A stretch of DNA of 64,000 nt from Actinotalea sp. JY-7876. GTDB taxonomy: Bacteria > Actinomycetota > Actinomycetes > Actinomycetales > Cellulomonadaceae. Shown piece after piece: positions 56,138 to 64,000 of this stretch. The position numbers and the translations under genes were made by a program. Under the pieces are notes generated by a model, which saw only the letters and a program-made list of their open reading frames with translations, was not told where the DNA came from and searched no databases. Position 1 is the stretch's first letter, and each line of letters begins with the position of its first letter. The stretch lies in contig NZ_CP059493.1 in NCBI RefSeq assembly GCF_014042015.1, positions 868,001 through 932,000 on the forward strand, written 5' to 3'.

Positions 56138-57541
56138 TCACGGCCGCGGCGTGGGCTTCTTCGCGCCGCGGGCGGGCGCACGCGCCGGCTTCGGCGCGGC
56201 GCCGGCCACCTGCGCGCCGGTCACCTGCGCGCCGGCCACCTGCGCGCCAGCCACCTGCGCGCCGGTCACCTGTGCCGCGAGCTCGCCCTGCGCGACGCGC
56301 ACCCGCAGGGCGTCGCCCGCGCCGACGTCGTCGGGCGAGCGCACGACCGCGCCGTCGGCGCCCCGCTGCACGACCGCGTACCCGCGCGCGAGCGTCGCCG
56401 CCGGCGACAGGGCCCGGACCTGGACCGCGAGCCGTTCCACGTCGGTGTCGGCCGTCCGCAGGGCGTCGTCGAGCGCGCGCCCGGCGCCGTCCCGCCAGCG
56501 CTGCACGTCGGCGCGCCGGCCCTCGAGCATGGCCTGCGGACGGGCCAGGCACGGGCGCGAGCGCGTCGCGGCCAGGCGGTCGCTCTCGCGGTGCAGCATC
56601 GACGTGAGGGCGCCCCGCAGCCGGTGGCGCGCCTGCTGCACCCGGGCCCGCTCCTCGCCGACGTCGGGCACGATCGCCTTGGCCGCGTCCGTCGGGGTCG
56701 ACGCGCGGTGGTCCGCGACGAGGTCGAGCAGGGGCGCGTCGGTCTCGTGGCCGATCGCGCTGACCACGGGGGTGCGGCACGCCGCCACCGCGCGCACGAG
56801 CGCCTCGTTGCTGAAGGGGAGCAGGTCCTCGACCGAGCCGCCGCCGCGCGCGACGACGATGACGTCGACGTCGGGGCGGGCGTCGAGCTCGGCGATGGCG
56901 GCGCCCACCTCGGGGACCGCGCGCAGCCCCTGGACCGCGACCTCGCGGATCTCGAAGCGCACCTGGGGCCACCGGGCCCGGGCGTTGACGACGACGTCGT
57001 GCTCCGCCTTGGACTCCCGTCCGCAGACGAGCCCGACGACGCCGGGCAGGAACGGCAGCGGTCGCTTGCGCGACGCGTCGAAGAGGCCCTCGGCGGTGAG
57101 CACCCGCTTGAGGTGCTCGATCCGCGCGAGCAGGTCCCCGAGCCCGACGGCGCGGATCTCGTCGGCCTCCATCTGCAGGCTGCCCCGCTTGGCCCAGAAC
57201 CGCGGCGTGACGTGGACGACGACGTGGTCGCCCTCGCCGATGGTGGTGGACGCCGCGTCGAGCACACGCACGTGCAGGTTGACGGGCAGCGACACGTCGG
57301 CGTCGTTGTCCCGCAGGGTGACGAAGGCGAGCGAGGACCCGGGCCGGCGGTTGAGCTGGACCACCTGGCCCTCGACCCAGACGCCGGGCATCCGGTGGAT
57401 GTACTCCCCGATCCGGGCCGACAGGTGGCGCACCGGCCAGGGCTGCGTCGGCGTCGTCTCCAGGGCCTTGCGCGGCAGCGGGCGCCGGGCCGCGGGCTGC
57501 GGCGCGGCCTGGTCGTCGTGCATCACGGCGCGCTCGGTCAC
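56138..57541 (-). CDS. xseA: Exodeoxyribonuclease VII large subunit
   Basis: The 467-residue protein has an N-terminal OB-fold (about 35-130; [25 protein letters not shown]), the catalytic region with [25 protein letters not shown] and [27 protein letters not shown], and a coiled-coil part that binds XseB. The last 45 residues are five AQV(A/T)G repeats and a basic tail, not part of the family core. The GTG at 57541 is used; ATG 57523 is an alternative. It is convergent with nothing and divergent from ispH. Confidence 0.93.
   Translation of the reverse strand: MTERAVMHDDQAAPQPAARRPLPRKALETTPTQPWPVRHLSARIGEYIHRMPGVWVEGQVVQLNRRPGSSLAFVTLRDNDADVSLPVNLHVRVLDAASTTIGEGDHVVVHVTPRFWAKRGSLQMEADEIRAVGLGDLLARIEHLKRVLTAEGLFDASRKRPLPFLPGVVGLVCGRESKAEHDVVVNARARWPQVRFEIREVAVQGLRAVPEVGAAIAELDARPDVDVIVVARGGGSVEDLLPFSNEALVRAVAACRTPVVSAIGHETDAPLLDLVADHRASTPTDAAKAIVPDVGEERARVQQARHRLRGALTSMLHRESDRLAATRSRPCLARPQAMLEGRRADVQRWRDGAGRALDDALRTADTDVERLAVQVRALSPAATLARGYAVVQRGADGAVVRSPDDVGAGDALRVRVAQGELAAQVTGAQVAGAQVAGAQVTGAQVAGAAPKPARAPARGAKKPTPRP
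56199..56273 (-). repeat. 15-bp tandem repeat at the end of xseA
   Basis: Five consecutive 15-bp units (56199, 56214, 56229, 56244, 56259) of GCGCCGGCCACCTGC on the plus strand, two identical and three with a few changes, encode AQVAG or AQVTG. Confidence 0.9.
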
Positions 57542-57663
57542 GGCCCCAGCCTGCCACCCCCCTCCGACGGCCCCGCGCCGTCTGCCCTCCGACCGCCGGG
57601 CACCGCCCGTTGCGCTGTCAGCGCATCCGGCCCACCCGCACCGGTCGGGCGGTGGGGTTTTCG

Positions 57664-57669
57664 TAGACT
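57664..57669 (+). promoter_or_regulatory. -10 element of a leaderless ispH transcript
   Basis: TAGACT ends 6 bases before the ispH GTG and no ribosome site is present. Confidence 0.55.
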
Positions 57670-57675
57670 GGGCCG

Positions 57676-58698
57676 GTGACCCCGACCCCCGACGCCAAGC
57701 GCGTGCTCCTCGCAGCTCCCCGCGGCTACTGCGCGGGCGTGGACCGTGCGGTGATCGCCGTCGAGAAGGCCCTCGAGCACTACGGCGCCCCGGTGTACGT
57801 CCGCAAGGAGATCGTCCACAACAAGTACGTGGTGGAGACGCTCTCGGAGCGCGGCGCCGTCTTCGTCGACGAGACCGACGAGGTGCCGGAGGGCGCGCGC
57901 GTCGTGTTCTCGGCGCACGGCGTCTCCCCGGCCGTCCACGCCGCCGCGGCGGTGCGCTCCCTGCAGACCATCGACGCCACGTGCCCGCTCGTCACCAAGG
58001 TGCACAAGGAGGCCGTGCGCTTCGCGAGCGACGACTTCGACATCCTGCTCATCGGCCACGACGGCCACGAGGAGGTCGAGGGGACCGCGGGGGAGGCCCC
58101 GGAGCACATCCAGGTCGTCAACTCGCCGGACGACGTCGACGACGTCGTGGTGCGCGACCCGGACAAGGTGGTGTGGCTCTCGCAGACGACCCTGTCCGTG
58201 GACGAGACGATGGAGACCGTGCGCCGCCTGCGCGAGCGCTTCCCCTCGCTCCAGGACCCGCCGAGCGACGACATCTGCTACGCCACCCAGAACCGCCAGG
58301 TGGCCGTGAAGAAGCTCGCCCCGTCGTGCGACCTGGTCATCGTCGTCGGCTCGGCGAACTCGTCGAACTCGGTGCGGCTCGTCGAGGTCGCGCTCGACGC
58401 CGGTGCCCGCGCGTCGTACCGCATCGACCGGGCGGCCGAGATCGACCCCGCGTGGCTGGAGGGCGTGAGGACGGTGGGCGTGACCTCCGGCGCCTCGGTG
58501 CCGGAGATCCTCGTGCGCGACGTGCTCGACCGCCTCGCGCAGGACGGCTTCGCCGACGTGCAGGAGGTGCGGACGGCCACCGAGGACCTCATGTTCTCGC
58601 TGCCGCGCGAGCTGCGTGCCGACCTCAAGGCCGCGGGCCAGGCCCCGCCCCGCCCCACGCGGGGCGCGCGCCGGACGATCGCGGTCGAGCCCGTCTGA
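57676..58698 (+). CDS. ispH: 4-hydroxy-3-methylbut-2-enyl diphosphate reductase
   Basis: The 340-residue enzyme has the three cluster cysteines, Cys19 (PRGYCAGV), Cys103 (DATCPLV) and Cys201 ([11 protein letters not shown]), plus the VSAHGVSP-type and [10 protein letters not shown] segments ([18 protein letters not shown]). It makes IPP and DMAPP in the last step of the MEP pathway. The C-terminus carries a short Pro/Arg-rich tail. The gene stops three bases before the convergent rmuC stop, leaving no room for a terminator between them. Confidence 0.96.
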   Translation: MTPTPDAKRVLLAAPRGYCAGVDRAVIAVEKALEHYGAPVYVRKEIVHNKYVVETLSERGAVFVDETDEVPEGARVVFSAHGVSPAVHAAAAVRSLQTIDATCPLVTKVHKEAVRFASDDFDILLIGHDGHEEVEGTAGEAPEHIQVVNSPDDVDDVVVRDPDKVVWLSQTTLSVDETMETVRRLRERFPSLQDPPSDDICYATQNRQVAVKKLAPSCDLVIVVGSANSSNSVRLVEVALDAGARASYRIDRAAEIDPAWLEGVRTVGVTSGASVPEILVRDVLDRLAQDGFADVQEVRTATEDLMFSLPRELRADLKAAGQAPPRPTRGARRTIAVEPV

Positions 58699-58701
58699 CG
58701 G

Positions 58702-60027
58702 CTACTCGTCCGTCGTCCCCGACGCCGACCACAGGGCGTCGTCGAGCGCGACGACGCGCTGGCCCGCCGACGCGACGAGCTCCGGCGCCTGGACCTGCCG
58801 GGCCACCCGCTCGACCTGCGCGGGTGTCTCCAGGTCCTCGTCGGTGACCTTGAGCTCGGCCAGTCGCCGCGCGCTCACGAGGACGCGCGACTCGAGCGAG
58901 CTGACCGAGTCGTTGTAGGCGCGCACGGCACCGTCGAGCTGGCGTCCGAGCCGGCCGACATGACCGCCGAGCGTCGCGAGCCGCCCGTGCAGCTCGCGGC
59001 CGAGCGTCAGCACCTCCTGCGCATTGGCCGCGAGCGCCTCCTGCCGCCACGCGTAGGCGACGCTGCGCAGGAGTGCGACGAGGGTCATGGGCGTCGCGAG
59101 CACGACGTTGCGCTCCATCGCGTACTCGTAGAGCGCCGGGTCCACCTCCAGCGCCGCGTGCAGGAACGGCTCCGCGGGCACGAACATGACCACGAACTCC
59201 GGGGTGGGGGCGAGGTGCTCCCAGTACTGCTTGCCCGCGAGGTCGTCGACGTGCTTGCGCAGGTGTCGGGCGTGGGCCGCCATGCGCTCGCGCCGGACGG
59301 CGTCGTCGGTCGCCTGGACGGCGTCGAGGTAGCCGAGGAAGGCGACCTTGGCGTCGACGACGACCTGCTTGCCCCCGCCGAGCCGCACGACGAGGTCGGG
59401 GCGGCGCAGTCCCTCGCCGGTCCGGACGCCCCCCTGCTCGACGAAGTCGACGTGCTCGAGCATCCCGGCGGCCTCCACGACCCGACGCAGCTGGAGCTCG
59501 CCCCACCGCCCGCGGACCTGTGAGGACCGCAGGGCCGTGACGAGCTGGCTCGTCTCGCCGCGCAGCAGCTCCGACGTCTCCCGCATGGCCCGGACCTGCT
59601 CGGCGAGCGCGGCGCTCCCCGCCGCGCGGTGCTGCTCCGCGCTCGCGACGTCGGCACGGATCTGGTCGAGGACCGACGCGATCGGCTCGACGAGCGCCCG
59701 CACCGCGCGCTCGCGCTGCGCGAGCTCGCCCGCCTGCACCTGGTGGCTGGCCGCGAGCCGCTGGTCGGCGAGCGCCAGGAACTGCTCGTTGTTCGAGGCG
59801 AGCGCGTCGGCGGCCAGGGTCCGGAAGTGGTCGTCGAGCCGTGCGCGCTCGCGCTCGACCAGCGCCTCCCGCTCCAGCGCGAGCCGCCGCTCGGCGGCCA
59901 GGTCCGCGCGCGCCTGGCCGAGGGCTGCCGACGACCGCTGCGCCTGCGCGGCGGCTCGCTGGGTCGCGACGAGCCAGCCCACGAGGAGCCCGACGACGAG
60001 CGCGGCCAGGGTGACCATGATGTCCAT
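58702..60027 (-). CDS. rmuC: DNA recombination protein RmuC
   Basis: The 441-residue protein has an N-terminal transmembrane helix (about 3-22), a long coiled coil (25-150) and the RmuC nuclease-like core with GRWGELQLRRVVEAAGM, RPDLVVRLGGGKQVVVDAKVAFLGYL and EFVVMFVPAEPFLHAALE. RmuC limits DNA inversions in E. coli and has a PD-(D/E)XK-like fold. The ATG at 60027 was chosen so that the membrane helix is N-terminal; the longer upstream frame is low-complexity. Confidence 0.92.
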   Translation of the reverse strand: MDIMVTLAALVVGLLVGWLVATQRAAAQAQRSSAALGQARADLAAERRLALEREALVERERARLDDHFRTLAADALASNNEQFLALADQRLAASHQVQAGELAQRERAVRALVEPIASVLDQIRADVASAEQHRAAGSAALAEQVRAMRETSELLRGETSQLVTALRSSQVRGRWGELQLRRVVEAAGMLEHVDFVEQGGVRTGEGLRRPDLVVRLGGGKQVVVDAKVAFLGYLDAVQATDDAVRRERMAAHARHLRKHVDDLAGKQYWEHLAPTPEFVVMFVPAEPFLHAALEVDPALYEYAMERNVVLATPMTLVALLRSVAYAWRQEALAANAQEVLTLGRELHGRLATLGGHVGRLGRQLDGAVRAYNDSVSSLESRVLVSARRLAELKVTDEDLETPAQVERVARQVQAPELVASAGQRVVALDDALWSASGTTDE

Positions 60028-60156
60028 GGCACCACCGTCGCAGCCGCCTCCGACATCGGCCGCACCCGGGGCCGTCGGCACGCGCGGCGCCGGGGGCGGC
60101 GGTAGCGTCGGAGCCACGCCCGGCGCAGCGCAGCACGGGGGCAGGAGGCAGCACCG

Positions 60157-60192
60157 ATGACCGCTCGGCCGGTACGCACCCCGCGGCGATGA
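60157..60192 (+). CDS. 11-codon upstream ORF coupled to thrE
   Basis: ATG 60157 has a perfect AGGAGG 8 bases upstream and opens an 11-codon frame (MTARPVRTPRR) whose TGA overlaps the thrE ATG (ATGA at 60189-60192). The thrE ATG itself has no ribosome site. This arrangement suggests that thrE is translated by reinitiation after the short ORF. The alternative is a sequencing or annotation artefact of the thrE start. Confidence 0.55.
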   Translation: MTARPVRTPRR

Positions 60193-62048
60193 CGGCACCG
60201 GCCGAGACCGTTCCGTCGCCGCCGGCGCCCCTCGGCGAACCGTCGGCCACGCCGCTGCCCCAGCCGGACGGCGTGCCGGGCACCGCGCAGCCCACCGCCG
60301 TCCCGACGGACGCCCCGGCCCCCAGCCCGGACCCGACGCCGGCGCCGTCCGAGGAGCCCGCGCCCCAGCAGAGCGCGCAGCCCAGCCCGGACGTGCCGAC
60401 GACCCCGGACCCGAGCCCGAGCGCCACGGTCCCGGCGACGGGCACGGTCACCGAGGTCCCGGCACCGGTACCGCCGTCGGTCACGACGTCGCAGATCCCG
60501 ACGGCCACCGTCGTGGTCGCGGCGATCGTCCTGGCGCTCGTCGTCCTCGGCCTCGTCCTCCTGCGCCGTCGCTTCGTGGCCGAGGCGGGACGCGCGTCGG
60601 CGTCCGGGGACGACGCGACCGGCGCCGGCACGGCCCGGCACACTCTCGGCGCCGACGCACCGGTCGGGGGCGCGTCGCTGGGCGACACGCTCGTCGGCCG
60701 CCCGGTCCCCGGGCCCGGGTCGACCTCGACCGCACGCGAGGCCGATGGCACCGGCCCGACGGACGACGCCGAGGTCGTGCGGTTCCTGCTCGACCTCGGC
60801 GGCGCGCTCCTGGACGCGGGGGCGCCGGTCGTGCAGGTCGAGGACACCCTGCGACGCGTCGCGCAGGTGAACGGTGCCGGCGGCGTGCAGACCGTCGTCC
60901 TGCCGACGGCGCTGGTCGTGTCGCTCCCGGGCGGCGGGGACACGCACACGGCCGCCGCGGGTGCCGGCTCACGGGCCCTGCGCCTCGACCAGGTGCACGG
61001 CGTGCTCGAGGTCGCGCAGGACGCGGAGCACCGGCGGGTGAGCGCGCGCGAGGGGATCGTGCGGATCGCCACGACGCTCGCGTCCGCGCCCCTCTACCCG
61101 CCGCTCGCGCGCCTCGTCGGGTACGTGGGGCTGTCCGTCGGCATCGCGATGATCCTCGGCGGTTCGCCCAAGGACGTGCTGGTCGCCGCGCTGCTCGGCG
61201 CGGGCGTCGCCGCCGTGCAGGTCCGTGCCGGGCGCTGGGGCTCCGCGTACCAGGCGCTCGTGGTGCTCGGGTGCGCGTTCGGCGTGGCGCTGGCGGCGTT
61301 CCTCCTGGCGCGGGCGGGCCTCGTCACCGATGCGCGCGTGCCGCTCGTCGCCCCGCTCGTGTCGTTCCTTCCCGGCGCCCTGCTCACGACGGCGTCCATC
61401 GACCTGGCGACCCGCCAGATGGTGGCCGGCGCGGGGCGTCTCGCCGCCGGCGCCATGCAGCTGCTGCTGCTCGCCGGCGGCATCACCGCCGCGGCAGGGT
61501 TGGTCGGTGTGCCCTCCACCGTCATCGCCGACGCGCCCGGAGGCTCGCCGAGCCTCGTCTGGCCGTGGGTCGGCCTGCTCGTCTACGGCCTGGGGGTGAC
61601 GAGCCACCACTGCGTGCGGCGCGAGGCGGTGCCGTGGGTGCTCCTCGTGCTCGTCGTCGCCTACGCGGGGCAGGTGATCGGTGGCCTCCTGTTCGGTGGC
61701 GTGGTGTCGGCGTTCGTCGGTGCGCTCGTGATGACGCCGGTCGCCGCGATCGCCGCGGCGCGGCCGAACGGCCCGCCGCTGCTCGTCGCCGTCCTGCCAG
61801 CGTTCTGGGTGCTCGTCCCCGGTGCGCTGAGCCTGGTCGGGCTCACCGCGTTCGCCAGCGACCAGGGCAGGTCGCTCGGCATCGTCATCACCGCGGTCGC
61901 CACCATGGTCGCCGTCTCGGTGGGCGTGCTGTCCGGCGTCGCGCTCGCCTCGGTGATGTGGCGCAGCGCCGAGCGGCGTGCGCTGACGCGACGGGCGCCG
62001 GCCGGCGACCGCACGCGCGCCGACGAGAGCGACGTCGGGCGCCCGTAG
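60189..62048 (+). CDS. Threonine/serine exporter family protein (ThrE-like)
   Basis: The 619-residue protein has a Pro/Thr/Ala-rich N-terminal region (1-100), a first membrane helix (about 105-125), a soluble DUF1212 domain (about 195-300; FLLDLGGALLDAGAPVVQVEDTLRRV) and a C-terminal part with about nine helices, i.e. the fused ThrE layout of Corynebacterium. It exports threonine, serine or related metabolites. The start is coupled to an 11-codon upstream ORF. Its stop codon lies inside the -10 of ychF. Confidence 0.88.
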   Translation: MTAPAETVPSPPAPLGEPSATPLPQPDGVPGTAQPTAVPTDAPAPSPDPTPAPSEEPAPQQSAQPSPDVPTTPDPSPSATVPATGTVTEVPAPVPPSVTTSQIPTATVVVAAIVLALVVLGLVLLRRRFVAEAGRASASGDDATGAGTARHTLGADAPVGGASLGDTLVGRPVPGPGSTSTAREADGTGPTDDAEVVRFLLDLGGALLDAGAPVVQVEDTLRRVAQVNGAGGVQTVVLPTALVVSLPGGGDTHTAAAGAGSRALRLDQVHGVLEVAQDAEHRRVSAREGIVRIATTLASAPLYPPLARLVGYVGLSVGIAMILGGSPKDVLVAALLGAGVAAVQVRAGRWGSAYQALVVLGCAFGVALAAFLLARAGLVTDARVPLVAPLVSFLPGALLTTASIDLATRQMVAGAGRLAAGAMQLLLLAGGITAAAGLVGVPSTVIADAPGGSPSLVWPWVGLLVYGLGVTSHHCVRREAVPWVLLVLVVAYAGQVIGGLLFGGVVSAFVGALVMTPVAAIAAARPNGPPLLVAVLPAFWVLVPGALSLVGLTAFASDQGRSLGIVITAVATMVAVSVGVLSGVALASVMWRSAERRALTRRAPAGDRTRADESDVGRP

Positions 62049-62051
62049 ACT
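62046..62051 (+). promoter_or_regulatory. -10 element of ychF overlapping the thrE stop
   Basis: TAGACT begins with the TAG stop of thrE and ends 8 bases before the ychF GTG. No ribosome site is seen. Confidence 0.5.
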
Positions 62052-62059
62052 CGTCTCCC

Positions 62060-63154
62060 GTGGCTCTCACCATCGGCATCGTCGGCCTGCCCAACGTCGG
62101 CAAGTCCACCCTCTTCAACGCGCTGACCCGCAACCAGGTCCTGGCGGCGAACTACCCGTTCGCGACCATCGAGCCGAACATCGGCGTCGTCCCGCTGCCG
62201 GACCCCCGCCTGCAGACGCTCGCGGAGATCTTCGGCAGCGAGCGGATCGTCCCCGCGGTCGTCTCCTTCGTGGACATCGCCGGCATCGTGCGCGGCGCCA
62301 GCGAGGGCGAGGGCCTGGGCAACAAGTTCCTGGCGAACATCCGCGAGGCGGACGCGATCTGCCAGGTGGTCAGGGCCTTCGCCGACGCCGACGTCGTGCA
62401 CGTCGAGGGGCGGATCGACCCGGCCGACGACATCGAGACGATCAACACCGAGCTCGTCCTGGCCGACCTGCAGACGGTCGAGCGCGCCATCCCGCGCCTC
62501 GAGAAGGAGGTCCGCGGCAAGAAGACGGACCCCGCCGTCCTCACGGCGGCCCAGCGCGCGCAGGAGGTGCTCGCCGAGGGCAGCACGCTGTTCGCCGCGC
62601 AGGACCGCCTGACCAAGGCGGGCGTCGACCCGGCCGCGCTCCGCGAGCTCCAGCTCCTCACGACCAAGCCGTTCATCTACGTCTTCAACACCGACGACGC
62701 CGGCCTCGCGGACGAGGCGATGAAGGCCAAGCTCACCGAGCTCGTGGCCCCGGCCGACTGCGTGTTCCTCGACGCGAAGCTCGAGTCCGAGCTCGTCGAG
62801 CTCGAGCCCGAGGACGCGGCGGAGATGCTCGCCGAGTCCGGTCAGGCGGAGGCGGGGCTCGACCAGCTCGCCCGGGTCGGCTTCCACACCCTCGGCCTGC
62901 AGACCTACCTCACGGCGGGGCCGAAGGAGGCCCGCGCCTGGACCATCCGCACGGGCTGGACCGCTCCCCAGGCCGCCGGCGTCATCCACACCGACTTCGA
63001 GCGCGGCTTCATCAAGGCCGAGGTCATCTCGTTCGACGACCTCGTCGAGGCCGGCTCCATCGCGGCCGCCCGGGCGGCCGGCAAGGCGCGCATCGAGGGC
63101 AAGGACTACGTCATGGCCGACGGCGACGTGGTGGAGTTCCGCTTCAACGTGTAG
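62060..63154 (+). CDS. ychF: Redox-regulated ATPase YchF
   Basis: The 364-residue Obg-family P-loop protein has Walker A GLPNVGKST (Lys15), switch II FVDIAGIVRGASEGEGLG, the NTDD specificity loop (FNTDD in place of NKxD, the reason it prefers ATP) and the C-terminal TGS domain (about 280-364). It binds ribosomes and influences stress responses. The GTG start and upstream TAGACT suggest leaderless initiation. Confidence 0.96.
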   Translation: MALTIGIVGLPNVGKSTLFNALTRNQVLAANYPFATIEPNIGVVPLPDPRLQTLAEIFGSERIVPAVVSFVDIAGIVRGASEGEGLGNKFLANIREADAICQVVRAFADADVVHVEGRIDPADDIETINTELVLADLQTVERAIPRLEKEVRGKKTDPAVLTAAQRAQEVLAEGSTLFAAQDRLTKAGVDPAALRELQLLTTKPFIYVFNTDDAGLADEAMKAKLTELVAPADCVFLDAKLESELVELEPEDAAEMLAESGQAEAGLDQLARVGFHTLGLQTYLTAGPKEARAWTIRTGWTAPQAAGVIHTDFERGFIKAEVISFDDLVEAGSIAAARAAGKARIEGKDYVMADGDVVEFRFNV

Positions 63155-63194
63155 TCGGGTCCGGTACGGCGACGGCTGGAGCACCGGAGACGGG

Positions 63195-63222
63195 TTGTCT
63201 CGTCGACGTCGGCGGCTATGCT
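63195..63222 (+). promoter_or_regulatory. Promoter upstream of the DUF1801 gene
   Basis: TTGTCT (63195-63200), a 16-base spacer and TATGCT (63217-63222) form a good sigma-A type promoter, giving a leader of about 158 bases. Confidence 0.55.
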
Positions 63223-63256
63223 GAGCGACGGTGGTTCGCGCCACCGACAGCACTTC

Positions 63257-63340
63257 CAGGTGACGATCACCTGAATCTTCTCGGAGAGGCCTGACACGTT
63301 CGGGACACGTCCGGTTGGGGTGCGGCGCACCGATGCGCCG
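63257..63340. promoter_or_regulatory. Two short perfect inverted repeats in the DUF1801 leader
   Basis: CAGGTGA-CGA-TCACCTG (63257-63273) and CGGCGCA-CCGA-TGCGCCG (63323-63340) are perfect 7-bp dyads. The first could also serve as the ychF terminator. They may be operators or leader hairpins. Confidence 0.45.
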
Positions 63341-63386
63341 ACTTCATGTGGACGATGCTCGGCATCGGCCGACGAGAGGACAGCAC

Positions 63387-63749
63387 ATGCCGTCGAAGGA
63401 CGAGAAGAACCTCGCTCAGGTCATCGACAAGATCGCGAAGATGGACGAGCCGCGGCGTTCGATCGTGCAGCGCGTGCACGACGTCATCATGACCGCCGCT
63501 CCCGACCTGAAGCCGCGGATCTGGTACGGGATGCCGGCATACGCATTCTCGGCGAGCACCCCAGCCCTGGTGACACTGCGCAGCGACGATCGCCTCAACC
63601 TCGCGATCACTGAGAAGGCCGACTTCAGGCCCGCTGGCGGCGTGGATGGAGCCCTCATGCCGGCGGCCTGGTACTTCGAGAGCGTCGACGAAGCGACGGA
63701 GCAGCGCATCGCCGACATCGTCAGGCAGGTGACTACGCTCCGGCCATGA
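63387..63749 (+). CDS. DUF1801 domain protein
   Basis: The 120-residue protein has the DUF1801 (YdhG-like) pattern: MDEPRRSIVQRVHDVIMTAAPDLKPRIWYGMPAYAF, then TLRSDDRLNLAITEKADF and an AWYFESVDEATEQRIADIVRQV end. The function is unknown; related folds bind small ligands or iron. AGAGGA precedes the ATG. Codon use is visibly less GC3-biased than the neighbours (for example GCA, CCA, ACA, ATC/ATT mixes), which may indicate recent arrival. The stop overlaps the next gene start (ATGA). Confidence 0.8.
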   Translation: MPSKDEKNLAQVIDKIAKMDEPRRSIVQRVHDVIMTAAPDLKPRIWYGMPAYAFSASTPALVTLRSDDRLNLAITEKADFRPAGGVDGALMPAAWYFESVDEATEQRIADIVRQVTTLRP

Positions 63750-64000
63750 GCGACGGCGACGCGGTGCAGCTCTGTTGCCTGCTCTGGGCCCGCGAGGGCG
63801 AGGCGGCCGGGCTCAGGGAGTACGAGGACCGTGTGCTGGCCCTGGTCCCGGAGCACGGGGGACAGGTGCTCCAGCGGCTCCAGAGCATCGCCGACGGGGG
63901 CCAGCCCACCGAGGTGCAGCTCTACCGCTTCCCCTCCCAGGCGTCCCTGGACTCCTACCTCGCCGATCCCCGGCGGCGTGCCCTCGCCGGTGAGCGCGAC
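63746..64000 (+). CDS. Small hypothetical protein, C-terminus outside window
   Basis: The frame from ATG 63746 is open to the window edge (85 codons). The visible part (LCCLLWAREGEAAGLREYEDRVLALVPEHGG, then VQLYRFPSQASLDSYLADPRRRALAGERD) resembles small dimeric alpha/beta-barrel proteins such as DUF1330, in which a Tyr/Phe-rich strand is followed by a SxxxxDxYLxDP helix. The start overlaps the DUF1801 stop, so the two are co-translated. The family call is tentative because the end is missing. Confidence 0.6.
   Translation, partial: MSDGDAVQLCCLLWAREGEAAGLREYEDRVLALVPEHGGQVLQRLQSIADGGQPTEVQLYRFPSQASLDSYLADPRRRALAGERD

Noticed and set aside
56199-56273. Regular 15-bp repeats that might suggest a CRISPR array
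   Set aside because: There are no spacers, the units are contiguous and in frame within xseA, and no cas genes are present.

Overview
This window is GC-rich chromosomal DNA from an actinobacterium, most likely a member of the Cellulomonadaceae. The evidence is the very strong G/C bias at third codon positions, frequent GTG starts, a mycothiol S-conjugate amidase, and a large multidomain xylanase built like the XynC-type enzymes of Cellulomonas. Many single-copy genes appear in the order I remember from Mycobacterium tuberculosis Rv1020 to Rv1112 (mfd, mazG, lipoprotein, eno, ftsB-like, DUF501, ppx, then cbs, metB, greA, DUF4307, mca, hemolysin III, short-chain Z-prenyl synthase, phoH2, fumC, xseB/xseA, ispH, ychF). 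The window is therefore a conserved actinobacterial backbone with lineage-specific insertions. I see no prophage, insertion sequence, CRISPR array or rRNA operon.

Layout: 1-3.8 kb holds surface-polysaccharide genes (ligase-like membrane protein, tyrosine autokinase, polyprenol-phosphate glycosyltransferase, GtrA). 3.9-9 kb holds mfd, a lipoprotein and mazG. 9.1-12 kb is the proton-translocating transhydrogenase (pntA, pntB). 12.4-17 kb is eno, ftsB-like, DUF501, ppx and a family 5 uracil-DNA glycosylase. 17.1-18.5 kb is a type II NADH dehydrogenase behind a Rex-like operator. 18.6-22.9 kb holds an odd tRNA(UAA) and a 1366-residue xylanase/deacetylase. 23-28 kb holds a Bax-inhibitor-like protein, a membrane protein, cystathionine beta-synthase, a CE7 esterase, a flavin-binding protein and an FKBP. 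28-36 kb runs leftward: an alditol-oxidase-like gene and an ABC exporter/two-component locus with two permeases, two histidine kinases, one regulator, one ATPase and a permease remnant. 36-43 kb has msrA, metB, an AI-2E family transporter, threonine deaminase, greA, DUF4307, mca and a nitrilase-like hydrolase. 44-47.8 kb is a TPP riboswitch followed by ykoF-ykoE-ykoD-ykoC, a thiamine/HMP ECF-type uptake operon. 47.9-64 kb has hemolysin III, prenyl synthase, phoH2, fumC, carbonic anhydrase, a GH15-like lipoprotein, a PfkB kinase, xseB/xseA, ispH, rmuC, thrE, ychF and two small genes at the right edge.

Functionally, the window mixes housekeeping (repair, enolase, envelope lipid synthesis, cell division, redox balance) with plant-polymer use. 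The xylanase carries two CGAAA-N-TTTCG palindromes like those reported for actinomycete xylanase promoters, and a CE7 acetyl-ester hydrolase lies 3 kb away. Redox control appears twice: the Rex-like site at ndh, and the transhydrogenase.

The main items for a second look are the CE4 deacetylase domain placed between two CBM22 modules and lacking one metal-binding histidine, the xylanase operators, the Rex-like site in an apparently leaderless ndh promoter, the class I tRNA with anticodon UAA, the duplicated sensor/permease module with a copied promoter element and a 43-codon permease relic, a palindromic repeat block upstream of enolase, and short upstream reading frames coupled to thrE and phoH2. 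All calls were made by reading the sequence; no database search was run.
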